64,000 nt of DNA from Paludibacteraceae bacterium (GCA_024692565.1 JAILMN010000027.1:22555-86554); one strand, 5' to 3'. Positions 1 through 10,871 are shown, counted from the stretch's first letter. The notes: generated by a model not told the origin, from the sequence alone. Translations and numbers: made by a program.

Positions 1-789
1 GTTACTCATCTCCAACGAGAAGATTGCTACCGGAATCTCGCGGTCAATAGCCATATATTTCGCCATCGACAGCACGAACGCCGTCTTACCCATCGCCGGA
101 CGAGCGGCAATAATGATGAGGTCAGGCGTCTGCCAACCGGACGTGATCTTGTCCAAAGCATGGAAACCGGAAGGAATACCGCTAATCGAACCGTCATTCT
201 TCGATGCTTTCTCCATACGTTTGAAAGCCTCCTCAATAACGGGGTCAATCTGCGTCACGTCGCGTTTCTGCGCGCGTTGAGAGATCTCGAAAATACCGCT
301 CTCCGCTTCTTGCATCAACTCATCAATATCCTGCGTCTCATCAAATCCCTTCTCCTCGATCTGTGCCGCTAACGCAATCATATCGCGTGCCGTCGCTTTC
401 TTGGCGATGATCTCCGCGTGGTAGCGAAGGTGCGCTGCCGAAGCCACACGACGCGTCAGCTCTGCCAGATAAACGACACCGCCGGCTTTCTCAAGCGTAC
501 CCATGCTCTTCAACTTTTCGCCCACCGTCATCAGGTCAATCGGCTGGTCTTTGCTCGCCAACTCACGAATCGCCTCATAGATCATACGGTTCTGATCTTT
601 GTAGAACACCTCCGGACGTAGCAAATCCGCCACGCTTCCGTAGGCTTCTTTCTCTATCATCAAAGCACCGAGAACGGAGTCTTCCAGTTCTTGCGCCTGA
701 GGAGGTAACTTGCCCAACTCATTAGCGCCCACTTTGATGACCGTAGTCTGCAGGGTACGTTTACTCTTATTTCTGCTTGAGTCTGCCAT
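1..789 (-). CDS. dnaB: Replicative DNA helicase DnaB, N-terminal part (gene runs off the left edge)
   Basis: This is the hexameric helicase that unwinds DNA at the replication fork. The visible 263 residues hold the DnaB N-terminal helical domain (about residues 27-130), the linker, and the start of the RecA-like ATPase domain. The Walker A segment ARPAMGKT is at about residues 229-236 and is followed by the conserved stretch IPVAIFSLEMS just before the edge. The start is the ATG at 787-789, giving MADSSRNKSKRTL. It overlaps the 3' end of meaB by 23 nt, so the two are probably translated together. The C-terminal half, including Walker B and the arginine finger, lies outside the window. The identification is firm from the motif set. 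Confidence 0.95.
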   Translation of the reverse strand, partial: MADSSRNKSKRTLQTTVIKVGANELGKLPPQAQELEDSVLGALMIEKEAYGSVADLLRPEVFYKDQNRMIYEAIRELASKDQPIDLMTVGEKLKSMGTLEKAGGVVYLAELTRRVASAAHLRYHAEIIAKKATARDMIALAAQIEEKGFDETQDIDELMQEAESGIFEISQRAQKRDVTQIDPVIEEAFKRMEKASKNDGSISGIPSGFHALDKITSGWQTPDLIIIAARPAMGKTAFVLSMAKYMAIDREIPVAIFSLEMSN

Positions 790-1864
790 AATTCGTGATT
801 AAGTTGTTTGCAGCGATAAAACTGCTTATCTCATTGTTCAGCACCTGACGTTCTGCTACTTCAATCTGATGTTCCATCTGCTCGTTCTTGTAGAATCCGT
901 CTAACAGCGCTTGGTTGATCGTTTCGTACATCCAGTACTTCGCTTGCTCCGTGCGGTGGGCATCGAAATAACCGTTCTTCTTCGTGAACGCGATATATTT
1001 CTCAATGTTCTCCCATACTTCCATCACACCGCTGTGGTCGATGGAGGAGCAACAGATTGCTTCGGGTGTCCAACCGGATGCGGGAGGCGGAAAGAGCGCC
1101 AAAGCATTCTTGAAGCTTACGCGCGCGGCGCGCGCACGTTCAATATTATTACCATCGCATTTGTTGATCGCAATGCCGTCCGCCATCTCCATGATTCCGC
1201 GTTTGATACCCTGTAACTCGTCACCGGTACCCGTCACCTGCAGCAGCAGGAAATAGTCCACCATCGAGTGTGCCGCCGTCTCCGACTGACCTACACCTAC
1301 GGTCTCTAACAGTATTGTATCAAAGCCTGCCGCTTCGCAGAGCACGATTGTCTCGCGCGTCTTGCGTGCCACGCCGCCTAACGAACCTGCACTCGGGCTG
1401 GGGCGAATGAACGCATTGGACTTGACGGACAACTCGTTCATACGTGTCTTGTCGCCTAATATGGAACCCTTGCTCCGTTCGCTGGACGGGTCAATCGCTA
1501 ACACCGCCAATTTCTTACCATGGTCGCATAACTCGCTACCCAAGGCTTCGATGAAAGTCGATTTGCCTGCTCCCGGAACACCCGTCACACCTACGCGTAT
1601 CGAGTTACCGGCGTAGGGTAGGCATAACTCAATCACCTTCTGCGCAATAGCCTGATCCGCCAACAGATTACTCTCCACCAGCGTCACCGCCTGACTCAAC
1701 ACGGTCATGTCGCCACGGCGTATGCCCTCGAAGTACTCCTCGGGGCGTAACACCGTCTTCTTCCGACGGAAAGTAGCATAAGGGTTTACACTCGGCAGGT
1801 TCTCAACACCCGCATTCACCGTCAAACCCTTGTACTCATCGCTATTTTCCGGATGATCAATCAT
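767..1864 (-). CDS. meaB: MeaB/ArgK family GTPase, methylmalonyl-CoA mutase chaperone
   Basis: A 365-residue G3E-family P-loop GTPase. The family loads and protects adenosylcobalamin-dependent methylmalonyl-CoA mutase, which serves the succinate-propionate pathway of Bacteroidales. The P-loop GVPGAGKS is at residues 95-102. It is followed by the switch segment IDPSSERSKG, the ETVGVGQSE segment and the base-recognition motif NKCDG. The length fits the family. The start codon overlaps the stop of the upstream DUF1573 gene by one base (TAATG), and the 3' end overlaps dnaB. The mutase subunits are not in the window, so the partner is inferred from the family. Older databases call it ArgK (arginine transport kinase), which is a misnomer. 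Confidence 0.93.
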   Translation of the reverse strand: MIDHPENSDEYKGLTVNAGVENLPSVNPYATFRRKKTVLRPEEYFEGIRRGDMTVLSQAVTLVESNLLADQAIAQKVIELCLPYAGNSIRVGVTGVPGAGKSTFIEALGSELCDHGKKLAVLAIDPSSERSKGSILGDKTRMNELSVKSNAFIRPSPSAGSLGGVARKTRETIVLCEAAGFDTILLETVGVGQSETAAHSMVDYFLLLQVTGTGDELQGIKRGIMEMADGIAINKCDGNNIERARAARVSFKNALALFPPPASGWTPEAICCSSIDHSGVMEVWENIEKYIAFTKKNGYFDAHRTEQAKYWMYETINQALLDGFYKNEQMEHQIEVAERQVLNNEISSFIAANNLITNYGRLKQK

Positions 1865-2958
1865 TATTTAACGGTCCACTTGATCGTTACGACCTTTTTC
1901 GCTTGGCTAGGGTCGTTCGTGTATAGCGTGATCTGACGGCTGTACTGACCGGCTGCCATCGGCTTGCCGTCAGCAAACGTATTGAGCGTTACGGTCATCT
2001 TACCTTTCTTACCGCTGTTCACTTTGGCTGTCGTCGTGCAAGCGAGGACGTTAGGATACGGGTTATACACGCGGCGGATGAACAACGGCGCTACGTTCGT
2101 GTTAGCGAACGTGATCGTTTTCTTGATGCCTTTCTTGCCGGCCTCTACCTCGCCGAAGTCAATCGCATTGGCGATCTCCAGGATCGGTGCCTGCTGTTTC
2201 TGCTCCACGCTCATCTGGCTGAAGTCCTCTACGATCTCGGCATTGATAGTCAGCTTGTGTGCGTTATCCAATACGCGCTTGCCGTCGATTACGACATACA
2301 CGTTCGTCTCTACCGGACCGTACAACTTAGCGGCTTTCGTATCCAGCGAGAACACGAATTTACCGATCTCGTTTGCCTGAACGGTCGGAAGCGTTACTTG
2401 CGTAGCCAGCGCCGAGAAATCGCTCGTAGCCAGATCCACATTATGCGCTTCTTTGGTCAGGTTAGCGTACTCCAACTCGCCGCCTTTGACAGCGCCCTTG
2501 GTCAGCGTACCGAGGTTGAGCGACTGCGTCTTCATGCTCAACTCGCCCATTGCTACAGGGAAACGGTTCGCCGGCTTGGCTTGCTTCGGAATAACCTCAC
2601 CTTTGATATACACTTTCACCGTCGGCTCTTTGGCGTTCGAAGTGATGGTCACGGTCTTCTGGAAACGACCCGGACGACCGTTCGGGTTGTATGTCACGGT
2701 GATGCTACCGGTCTGACCCGGCTCTACCGGCTCTTTCGTCCAAGTAGGTGTGGTGCAACCGCAGCTTGCGCGAACATTGCTCAGAATAAGCGGAGCCATA
2801 CCTTCGTTCTTAAACTCAAACACTACCGATACACGACCGTCAGATTCGTTGATCTTACCGAAGTCATGTTCCGTCTTCTCAAATGTGATAACCGGCTGTT
2901 GACCCATCATGGCTACTGCTACGAGAGCCATGCAGAGAGTACTAAAAATCTTTTTCAT
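1864..2958 (-). CDS. Secreted DUF1573 protein with two domain copies
   Basis: A 364-residue exported protein. The first 20 or so residues form a signal peptide (MKKIFSTLCMALVAVAMMGQ). DUF1573 is an Ig-like beta-sandwich domain common in Bacteroidetes. One clear copy covers about residues 23-125, with the typical segments HDFGKI and SCGCTTP. A second, more diverged copy covers about 258-364 (IDFGEVEAGK, with YTNDPSQ near the end). The middle region may be a third degenerate beta domain. No enzymatic function is known for the family, so a periplasmic structural or binding role is inference. It lies 20 bp downstream of rel and abuts meaB, in what looks like one transcription unit rel-DUF1573-meaB-dnaB. 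Confidence 0.85.
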   Translation of the reverse strand: MKKIFSTLCMALVAVAMMGQQPVITFEKTEHDFGKINESDGRVSVVFEFKNEGMAPLILSNVRASCGCTTPTWTKEPVEPGQTGSITVTYNPNGRPGRFQKTVTITSNAKEPTVKVYIKGEVIPKQAKPANRFPVAMGELSMKTQSLNLGTLTKGAVKGGELEYANLTKEAHNVDLATSDFSALATQVTLPTVQANEIGKFVFSLDTKAAKLYGPVETNVYVVIDGKRVLDNAHKLTINAEIVEDFSQMSVEQKQQAPILEIANAIDFGEVEAGKKGIKKTITFANTNVAPLFIRRVYNPYPNVLACTTTAKVNSGKKGKMTVTLNTFADGKPMAAGQYSRQITLYTNDPSQAKKVVTIKWTVK

Positions 2959-2978
2959 TATCCTAAATTTTTTATAAC

Positions 2979-5258
2979 TTAATGTTCGTCATCCGTCGTC
3001 AAACGTTTGACTTCTTTAATATCTTTGATTTTCAATAATGCGCGTAGCAATTCGTCTAATTCCGAGCGGTCATATACGTACACTTCCAATGTACCTTTGA
3101 TAATACCGTCATCGCTGGACACATTAATCGACCGCATGTTAATGTGAAAATCTTGCGTGATGGTCTGCAGTACTTCTACTAATAATCCGAATTTATCTAT
3201 TCCCCTCAGTTCTATCGTCTCAATAAAAGATTGTACGCGGTGCGTGTTCCAGGTCGCGGAATAAATGCGTTTGCCGTAACTCGTCTTCAGCAGGTTCGCC
3301 TCCACGCAGTCAATCTTATGGATGTGCATCTTGCCTTTCTCGTCCAGGTATCCTAATACTTCATCACCCGGAATAGGATGGCAGCAGTTGCTCAATATAT
3401 ATTGCTTTCCCAAATTCTCATCCGTCAGCACAATCGCATGCGGCTCTTTCTTCTTCGGCTTCTTCTCTCCCGCTGCACTCGCCTCTGCAGGCTGCTTGCT
3501 CACCGGCGTCGGAGCACTCGCTTTCGGTTGTTTCTTTCCGATGAACGGCACATATGACAGCAGACTGCGTTTCGGATAAACAATCTCGTGTATGTTATCC
3601 AACCGGATGGCACCTTGACCTACTTGCGAATACAACTCACTCGGCTGCGTCATCTTGTAGTAGTTCAATAATCGTGCCAAAGCTACATCGTGGTTCGCCG
3701 CAAGGTCCTTGTCCATCTGTATCGCGTCTTCCACCAACTGCTCGCCGTGCTTGATATACTTGCGTTCCTCGCGACGGAAATATTGGTTCAGACAGTTGCG
3801 CGCTTTCGCCGTTGTCACGATATTAAGCCATTCTTTCTGCGGATGCTGACTGTTGGACGATAAAATCTCTATCTGGTCGCCGCCTTTCAATCGGTACGAA
3901 ACAGGCACTAACGCGTGGTTTACCTTGGCGCCGATACAATGTTCACCTAACTCGGAGTGCAGCATAAAGGCAAAATCCAATGTGGTCGAACCCAACGGCA
4001 TCGTCTTGACCTCACCCTTCGGCGTGAAGACGAATACCTCTTGCGCGAACAGATTCAACTTGAACGTGCCCAAGAACTCCATCGCGTCTTTGTCCGGGTT
4101 CGCCAAGATCTCTTTGATCTCACGCAACCACTTATCGAGTTCGCTGTCGTCCGACTCGCCGGTCTTGTATTTCCAGTGTGCCGCATAACCGCGTTCCGCA
4201 ATCTCATGCATTCGGTCCGTACGAATCTGCACCTCTATCCATTGACCCTCTTTACCCATCACCGTCACGTGCAGCGCCTCATAACCGTTCGCTTTCGGTG
4301 TCGAGATCCAGTCGCGAATACGTTCCGGATGCGGACGGTACAACTCCGTGATTGCCGAGTAAATCATCCAGCATTGGTCTTTCTCGCTCATGTTGTCGTG
4401 AGGTGTGAAGATGATGCGAACCGCCAACAGGTCATATACGTCTTCAAAATTAATCTGCTGCTTCATCATCTTCTTCCAAATCGAATAGACTGACTTGATG
4501 CGCGCTTTCAACGTATATTGGTAACCCATCGCACTCAATCGCTCACGGATAGGTTCGGCAAAATGCTCAAACGTCTCCATCTGGTATGTCTTCACCGACT
4601 CCAACTTGTCATGAATCTCCTGCCATGTGTCCGGGTGCTCGTACTTGAAACTCAAGTCCTCCAATTCCGTCTTGATAGGGAACAGACCCAAACGGTGCGC
4701 GAGCGGCGCGTATATGTATTGCGTCTCACCCGCGATCTTATATTGTTTGTCTTTCGGTTGCGCGCCTAACGTACGCATGTTGTGCAAACGGTCGGCAATC
4801 TTCACCAGCACCACGCGGATGTCATCACTAATCGTCAGCAGCAACTTGCGGAAATTCTCCGCCTGCTCACTCGCCTGGTCTCCGAACACACCGCCGCTGA
4901 TCTTCGTCAATCCGCCTACGATCTGCGCAATCTTGTCGCCAAACAAACCCGCGATGTCCTCCACCGTATAATCCGTGTCCTCCACTACGTCATGCAGCAG
5001 CGCCGAACAAATACTCGTGCTACCCAAACCGATCTCGCGCACACAAATACGCGCAACCGCCAACGGGTGCATGATATACGGCTCGCCACTCAAACGACGA
5101 ACACCGTAATGCGCCTTGTGAGCAAAATTGAAAGCATGCGTGATGATCTCCACATTTTGCCTGTGAGGAGTCTGCGCATAGTCTTCCAACAGCGCCTCAA
5201 ACTCGCGCTGGATCATTTGCTCTTCTTCCGGTGTAAACGCACTTTTCTGCATAAACAT
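2979..5258 (-). CDS. rel: Bifunctional (p)ppGpp synthetase/hydrolase, RelA/SpoT family
   Basis: A 759-residue stringent-response enzyme with the full long-RSH layout. The HD hydrolase domain has the metal-binding LLHDVVEDT at about residues 87-95. The synthetase domain carries EDVYDLLAVRIIF and the G-loop region STPKANGYEALHVTV. A TGS domain (VFVFTPKGEV), a conserved-cysteine segment (NCCHPIPGDEVLGYL) and a C-terminal ACT domain follow. Intact HD residues suggest it both makes and degrades ppGpp. The ATG at 5256-5258 is chosen because the upstream in-frame codon at 5264 is TTG and the promoter -7 box is at 5273-5280, leaving a leader of only about 10 nt. The linker near residue 600 is low-complexity (Lys, Pro, Ala). 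Confidence 0.95.
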   Translation of the reverse strand: MFMQKSAFTPEEEQMIQREFEALLEDYAQTPHRQNVEIITHAFNFAHKAHYGVRRLSGEPYIMHPLAVARICVREIGLGSTSICSALLHDVVEDTDYTVEDIAGLFGDKIAQIVGGLTKISGGVFGDQASEQAENFRKLLLTISDDIRVVLVKIADRLHNMRTLGAQPKDKQYKIAGETQYIYAPLAHRLGLFPIKTELEDLSFKYEHPDTWQEIHDKLESVKTYQMETFEHFAEPIRERLSAMGYQYTLKARIKSVYSIWKKMMKQQINFEDVYDLLAVRIIFTPHDNMSEKDQCWMIYSAITELYRPHPERIRDWISTPKANGYEALHVTVMGKEGQWIEVQIRTDRMHEIAERGYAAHWKYKTGESDDSELDKWLREIKEILANPDKDAMEFLGTFKLNLFAQEVFVFTPKGEVKTMPLGSTTLDFAFMLHSELGEHCIGAKVNHALVPVSYRLKGGDQIEILSSNSQHPQKEWLNIVTTAKARNCLNQYFRREERKYIKHGEQLVEDAIQMDKDLAANHDVALARLLNYYKMTQPSELYSQVGQGAIRLDNIHEIVYPKRSLLSYVPFIGKKQPKASAPTPVSKQPAEASAAGEKKPKKKEPHAIVLTDENLGKQYILSNCCHPIPGDEVLGYLDEKGKMHIHKIDCVEANLLKTSYGKRIYSATWNTHRVQSFIETIELRGIDKFGLLVEVLQTITQDFHINMRSINVSSDDGIIKGTLEVYVYDRSELDELLRALLKIKDIKEVKRLTTDDEH

Positions 5259-5272
5259 ACCCAAACGACGCG

Positions 5273-5304
5273 CAAAATTACAAAAAAGTTTTCATATACG
5301 CAAG
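5273..5304 (-). promoter_or_regulatory. Promoter of rel
   Basis: Read on the minus strand: CTTG at the -33 position (5301-5304) followed by CGTATATG, then exactly 20 bp, then the -7 box TAATTTTG (5273-5280). The transcription start would be near 5269, about 10 nt before the start codon. Confidence 0.8.
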
Positions 5305-5395
5305 GGCGCGCGCATAAAAAATGAAAAAAAATGCAAAAATGGCATAATTTTTGCTTTCTTTGAGGCAAAAACTTTTAAATTCCAATATTTTGTTG

Positions 5396-5403
5396 TACCT
5401 TTG
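5396..5403 (+). promoter_or_regulatory. -7 box of the amidase promoter
   Basis: TACCTTTG followed by CAAACG, 23 bp before the amidase start codon. The position 20 bp upstream carries only a weak -33 match (CTTTTAAA). It is divergent to the rel promoter within a spacer of about 165 bp. Confidence 0.65.
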
Positions 5404-5425
5404 CAAACGATTAATTTGGCTTAAA

Positions 5426-6490
5426 ATGCGCAAAACACTATTTTTGACCATAGCAATCTTATGCTGCTTGTCCATGACGGCAGCCAAACCATACACGGTA
5501 GTACTTGATGCCGGACACGGAGGTAAAGACCCGGGTGCCGTAGGTGCTTTCTCGCAGGAGAAAAACCTCAACCTCACCCTCGTCCTCAAAATGGGACAAC
5601 TCATCAACGAGCAATATCCGGACGTGAACGTCGTCTATACCCGTAATACCGACGTCTTCATCCCTTTGCAGACACGTGCCGACATCGCCAATAAGAACAA
5701 TGCCGACCTTTTCATCTCCATCCACACCAACGCTTCGGAAAACAAGAAATCCAAAGGCGTGGAGACCTTCATCCTCGGAAACGAAAGGGCGGAGAAGAAC
5801 CTCGACGTCGCGATGCGTGAGAACGCCGTGATGAAACTGGAATCCGATTACAAAACGACCTACCACGGCTTTGATCCGAACTCCATCGACTCCTACATCA
5901 TGTTCGAACTGATGCAGAATAACTACATGGATCAGTCGCTTCAGCTCGCCGAGCAGGTGCAGAAGCGCTTTGTGGGACATCTCAACCGTTCCGACCGCGG
6001 CGTACAGCAGGCTTCCTTCTGGGTACTGCTCAAGTCCGCCTGCCCGTCTATCCTCTTCGAAATGGGATTCATCTCCAATGCCGAAGAAGAGCAATTCCTC
6101 AATACCGATTCGGCGATGAACGCCATGGCAGTAGCACTCGTGGACGCCTTTGGCGCGTACACCCATCGTCAGGCGGTGAAGAAAGAGGTTCTCAACTCAA
6201 ATCAGACTAACCAGACACTAACGAGAGAGAATCGAAACGAGGGTAGAACGGAGTCTAAAGCGACGCAAGTCGGGGTTACTGTTTACTTCGCTCTACAAAT
6301 ATGCGCTTCGCGCACACCGTTGGCACCGGACGATCCCAAACTCAAAGGACAGACCTGCGAGTGCCGGCAAGTAGGTGACTGGTACAAATACTACGCCATC
6401 ATAGACACCGACCGCAGTAAAGTGGCGGAGAAACAAAAAGAGCTCAAAAAACTCTTCCCCGACTGTTGGATCACCAAATTCGAACAATAA
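5426..6490 (+). CDS. N-acetylmuramoyl-L-alanine amidase (Amidase_3) with C-terminal SPOR-like domain
   Basis: A 354-residue periplasmic zinc amidase that cleaves the bond between MurNAc and the peptide stem, usually at the septum. The signal peptide is MRKTLFLTIAILCCLSMTAA. The catalytic domain shows the zinc ligand in LDAGHGGKDPG (His at about 31), the second histidine in SIHTNAS, and the catalytic glutamate in ILFEMGFISN. The last 70 or so residues resemble a SPOR peptidoglycan-binding domain (QICASRTPLAPDDPKLKG). Between the two lies a low-complexity linker with NQTNQT-type repeats, whose DNA (about 6198-6230) is a short tandem repeat. The start at 5426 gives a proper signal peptide; a longer in-frame start at 5351 would lie upstream of the promoter. 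Confidence 0.92.
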   Translation: MRKTLFLTIAILCCLSMTAAKPYTVVLDAGHGGKDPGAVGAFSQEKNLNLTLVLKMGQLINEQYPDVNVVYTRNTDVFIPLQTRADIANKNNADLFISIHTNASENKKSKGVETFILGNERAEKNLDVAMRENAVMKLESDYKTTYHGFDPNSIDSYIMFELMQNNYMDQSLQLAEQVQKRFVGHLNRSDRGVQQASFWVLLKSACPSILFEMGFISNAEEEQFLNTDSAMNAMAVALVDAFGAYTHRQAVKKEVLNSNQTNQTLTRENRNEGRTESKATQVGVTVYFALQICASRTPLAPDDPKLKGQTCECRQVGDWYKYYAIIDTDRSKVAEKQKELKKLFPDCWITKFEQ

Positions 6491-6502
6491 CAATCGTAAA
6501 TT

Positions 6503-7414
6503 ATGAAATACGCTCGAGAAATAAAAGTAGGACTTCTGGCAACAGTATGCCTCTTCCTCCTTTTCTTTGGTTTTAACTTCCTCAAAGGCGTCAATATCTT
6601 CTCGCCTACCAATTCCTATCACGGTACCTATTACCACCTGCACGGCCTTGAAGAACAGGCTGCCGTCTATATCCGTGGACATAAAGTGGGGCAGGTAGAT
6701 GAGATCCATTACGATTACACACGTGATAGCGCCTTCACCATCGACATCTCGATTCGCAAAGACATCGACCTGCCGCAAGGAACCCAAATGGCACTCATCT
6801 CCGACGGTCTGCTCGGCGGTATGGCGATTGAACTCCAATTCCCGGACAATGGTCAATCGTCAATCGCTCAATCGTCAATAGAGAAAGGTTCATTCCTTCC
6901 CACAACCTATGTTCCCGGCCTCATGGAGAGCCTGCAAGGCGAACTCATCGCCAAAGTGTCCGGCGTAGTCGAAGATGTGGACTCGCTCGTGCTGGATATC
7001 CAAGGACAACTGGCGGGTAATCACATCAAGTCCTCGTTGGCGAACGTAGATCGCGTGTCCAACGACCTTACCTACGTCTCAACTGACCTCAAGCGACTGA
7101 TGAACAACCAAGTACCGCGTATTGTCAACAATGCTGACACCGCTGTGGCTAACCTCAATATCGTCGTCGCAGACATCAAAAAAGCCGACATCAAGAGCAC
7201 CGTCGGACGCGTGGATAAAGCGGTTGATAACGTCAACGGACTCATCACAGACGTGCGCTCGCAAGAAGGCACTTTGGGACAACTTATCTACAACAAATCG
7301 CTCTACAATCACATCGACGCAACCGTCATTTCAGCCGATAGTTTGTTGACCGATCTCAAAGCCCATCCGAAGCGCTATGTACACTTCTCAGTCTTCGGAA
7401 AAAAAGATAAATAA
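6503..7414 (+). CDS. MlaD/MCE domain protein, lipid transport
   Basis: A 303-residue inner-membrane anchored MCE protein. MCE proteins form hexameric rings that carry phospholipid between membranes, with an MlaE permease and MlaF ATPase that are not in this window. One N-terminal transmembrane segment (about residues 9-27, VGLLATVCLFLLFFGFNF) is followed by a single MCE domain (about 35-115, with VYIRGHKVGQV and LISDGLLGGMAIEL). A long helical C-terminal region follows (about 135-290), as in other Bacteroidetes homologues. The sequence at 6851-6880 is a tandem repeat of GTCAATC words encoding QSSIAQSSI inside the MCE domain's terminal loop, apparently an in-frame insertion. It starts 12 bp after the amidase stop, so it is in the same operon. 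Confidence 0.88.
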   Translation: MKYAREIKVGLLATVCLFLLFFGFNFLKGVNIFSPTNSYHGTYYHLHGLEEQAAVYIRGHKVGQVDEIHYDYTRDSAFTIDISIRKDIDLPQGTQMALISDGLLGGMAIELQFPDNGQSSIAQSSIEKGSFLPTTYVPGLMESLQGELIAKVSGVVEDVDSLVLDIQGQLAGNHIKSSLANVDRVSNDLTYVSTDLKRLMNNQVPRIVNNADTAVANLNIVVADIKKADIKSTVGRVDKAVDNVNGLITDVRSQEGTLGQLIYNKSLYNHIDATVISADSLLTDLKAHPKRYVHFSVFGKKDK

Positions 7415-7488
7415 AAAATGTTGATAACTGTAAAAATCAGACATTTTCTTATTTGAACGAATTCTAAATAACAAAAAAATGCATTTTT

Positions 7489-7530
7489 CGCGCAAGGCCT
7501 TGAAAATACGGCTTTGCGCGACTTTTTTTC
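7489..7530 (+). terminator. Rho-independent terminator of the amidase-MCE operon
   Basis: An 11-bp stem, CGCGCAAGGCC (7489-7499) with GGCTTTGCGCG (7510-7520), one G-U pair, a 10-nt loop, then ACTTTTTTT. Confidence 0.9.
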
Positions 7531-7688
7531 AAAAAAAATACACCAACTATTGCGTAATTGTAATATGTTATAAATCAAATAGTTACATGTTGATAACTTT
7601 TATAACTGCTTGAAAATCAAAGCGTTGTACGTAACTGCCCCATTTATAAGCACTTACGCAAAATCTCATTTTGTTCATTTTGGCATAA

Positions 7689-7720
7689 TTTGCGTATGTG
7701 AAAAAAAAGCAGTACCTTTG
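7689..7720 (+). promoter_or_regulatory. Promoter of dnaA
   Basis: TTTG at 7689-7692 continuing as CGTATG, a 20-bp spacer rich in A, and TACCTTTG at 7713-7720. The predicted start of transcription (about 7725) is less than 20 nt before the dnaA start. Confidence 0.85.
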
Positions 7721-7743
7721 CACCCGATTTCGTGAAAAAAACT

Positions 7744-9114
7744 ATGCAGCAATCGCTTCAACAACAGTGGGCACAATGTCAGACAATCTTAGCTGACAAC
7801 TTGACGAGCAGCGCGTATCAAACGTGGTTCTCGCCCATAGTTCCGTTGCAGTACGCAGACGGCGTGTTGACGCTGCAAGTGAAGTCGCAATTCGTGGCAG
7901 AATACATTGAAGAAAACTATATTCCTTTATTATCGTCCGCAATCATACGCGTGTTCGGGCAAGGAACACGTCTCGAGTACCGCGTGCTCATCGACTCCGC
8001 TTCCGGCGCAGGCACTATGTTGCCTTCCTCCGGTGTGGCCAAGAACCCCGCGGCGATGATGAATATGCCTCCGCAGCATACTACGAACTTCGATGCGCAA
8101 CTCAATAGCGGTTATACCTTCGATTCCTTCATCGCCGGTGAACCTAACAAACTGGCGCGTACTGCCGGCTTGGCAATCGCGAAACAACCCGGCTACACGG
8201 CCTTCAACCCCCTCTTCATCTACGGAGGAAGTGGAGTAGGTAAGACCCACCTCGCGAACGCGATCGGAAACCAAGTATGCGCCCTCAACCCGCAGGCACG
8301 CGTGCTATACGTGAGCGCGAATACCTTTAAATTACAATATCAGGACGCTACGAAGAACAACCGAATCCCGGATTTCCTCAATTTCTATCAGTCGATTGAC
8401 GTGCTCATCGTAGATGATATCCAGTATTTCGCAGGCAAACAAGGCACACAGGATACGTTCTTCCATATTTTCAACTACCTCCAAAATAGCCGCAAGCAGC
8501 TCATCTTGACCTGTGACCGGCCGCCGGTAGAACTCAAAGACATCGAAGAACGACTGCTCACCCGCTTCAAATGGGGTCTGGCTGCGGAAATCAAACATCC
8601 TGACTATCAGCTGCGCAGAAACATCTTACTAAGTAAGATGCGTCGCGACGGAATCACCTTATCGGACGAGATTGTTGACTTCATCGCCAATAATGTGCGC
8701 ACGTCGGTTCGTGACCTCGAGGGTATATTAGCGTCCCTCTTGGCGCACTCTACGCTCACTGACCAGGAAATCGACTTGAAGTTGGCAGAAAAAGTAGTCA
8801 GTCATATTGTGGCGCTCCAACCGCGTACCACAACCATCAACGAAGTGCTCAACGCTGTGGCGCAACACTACAACATGACGCCGAAACTGCTTGTCGCACA
8901 GAATCGTTCACGCGACATTTCGCAGGCACGCCATATAGCGGTTTATCTGAGCAAAGAACTGACCAACAGCTCCCTTTCGGAAATCGGTTTCCGCATGGGC
9001 AAACGCACGCACGCGACCATCCTGCACTCAATAGCGCTCGTCAAAGAGCAAATGGAGTTTGATCCCGTCCTGCGGCAGCAAATCGCCCAACTCGAAGCCC
9101 AACTCCACGCCTAA
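7744..9114 (+). CDS. dnaA: Chromosomal replication initiator protein DnaA
   Basis: A 456-residue AAA+ initiator that binds DnaA boxes and melts oriC. Domain I is at the N terminus (SAYQTWFSPIVPL). The AAA+ core has Walker A GGSGVGKTHL, Walker B VLIVDDIQ and sensor I LTCDRPP. The C-terminal domain IV carries the DNA-binding helix-turn-helix and the DnaA signature region (RDISQARHIAVYL, FRMGKRTHATI). The ATG at 7744 is chosen because the N terminus then has the usual spacing to the conserved WF; a GTG at 7732 in the same frame would add four residues and leave almost no leader. The upstream gap holds two DnaA-box-like words, so autoregulation is plausible. Confidence 0.96.
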   Translation: MQQSLQQQWAQCQTILADNLTSSAYQTWFSPIVPLQYADGVLTLQVKSQFVAEYIEENYIPLLSSAIIRVFGQGTRLEYRVLIDSASGAGTMLPSSGVAKNPAAMMNMPPQHTTNFDAQLNSGYTFDSFIAGEPNKLARTAGLAIAKQPGYTAFNPLFIYGGSGVGKTHLANAIGNQVCALNPQARVLYVSANTFKLQYQDATKNNRIPDFLNFYQSIDVLIVDDIQYFAGKQGTQDTFFHIFNYLQNSRKQLILTCDRPPVELKDIEERLLTRFKWGLAAEIKHPDYQLRRNILLSKMRRDGITLSDEIVDFIANNVRTSVRDLEGILASLLAHSTLTDQEIDLKLAEKVVSHIVALQPRTTTINEVLNAVAQHYNMTPKLLVAQNRSRDISQARHIAVYLSKELTNSSLSEIGFRMGKRTHATILHSIALVKEQMEFDPVLRQQIAQLEAQLHA

Positions 9115-9136
9115 ACAATTATAAACCAAATAAACT

Positions 9137-9166
9137 AAAAACGACACCCGCAAGGATGTCGTTTTT
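9137..9166 (+). terminator. Bidirectional terminator between dnaA and groEL
   Basis: AAAAACGACA (9137-9146) pairs with TGTCGTTTTT (9157-9166). The A/T flanks let it work for both convergent genes. Confidence 0.88.
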
Positions 9167-9206
9167 ATATAAACAGTTAAACGTGTTTAACGCTTACACA
9201 GGATGA

Positions 9207-10859
<1,653 letters not shown>

Positions 10860-10871
10860 TTAAATCATAAA

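Larger units (their letters stand above)
7415..7731 (+). promoter_or_regulatory. AT-rich region before dnaA with two DnaA-box-like sites; candidate oriC or dnaA control region
   Basis: This 317-bp gap holds the MCE terminator (7489-7529), the dnaA promoter (7689-7720) and two copies of ATGTTGATAACT. The DnaA-box-like core TGTTGATAA (reverse complement TTATCAACA, one base from the TTATCCACA consensus) lies at 7419-7427 and 7588-7596. A third weaker word, TGTTATAAA, is near 7566. The interval between is very AT-rich. Such a layout fits either a chromosomal origin or DnaA autoregulation. Only the words and base composition are seen; the function is inferred. Confidence 0.45.

Noticed and set aside
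5351..5425. Longer amidase start at 5351
   Set aside because: It would place the promoter inside the gene and remove the signal peptide from the N terminus.
5278..5607. Minus-strand open frame across the rel-amidase divergent promoter
   Set aside because: It overlaps both promoters and the amidase signal peptide and has no recognisable content.
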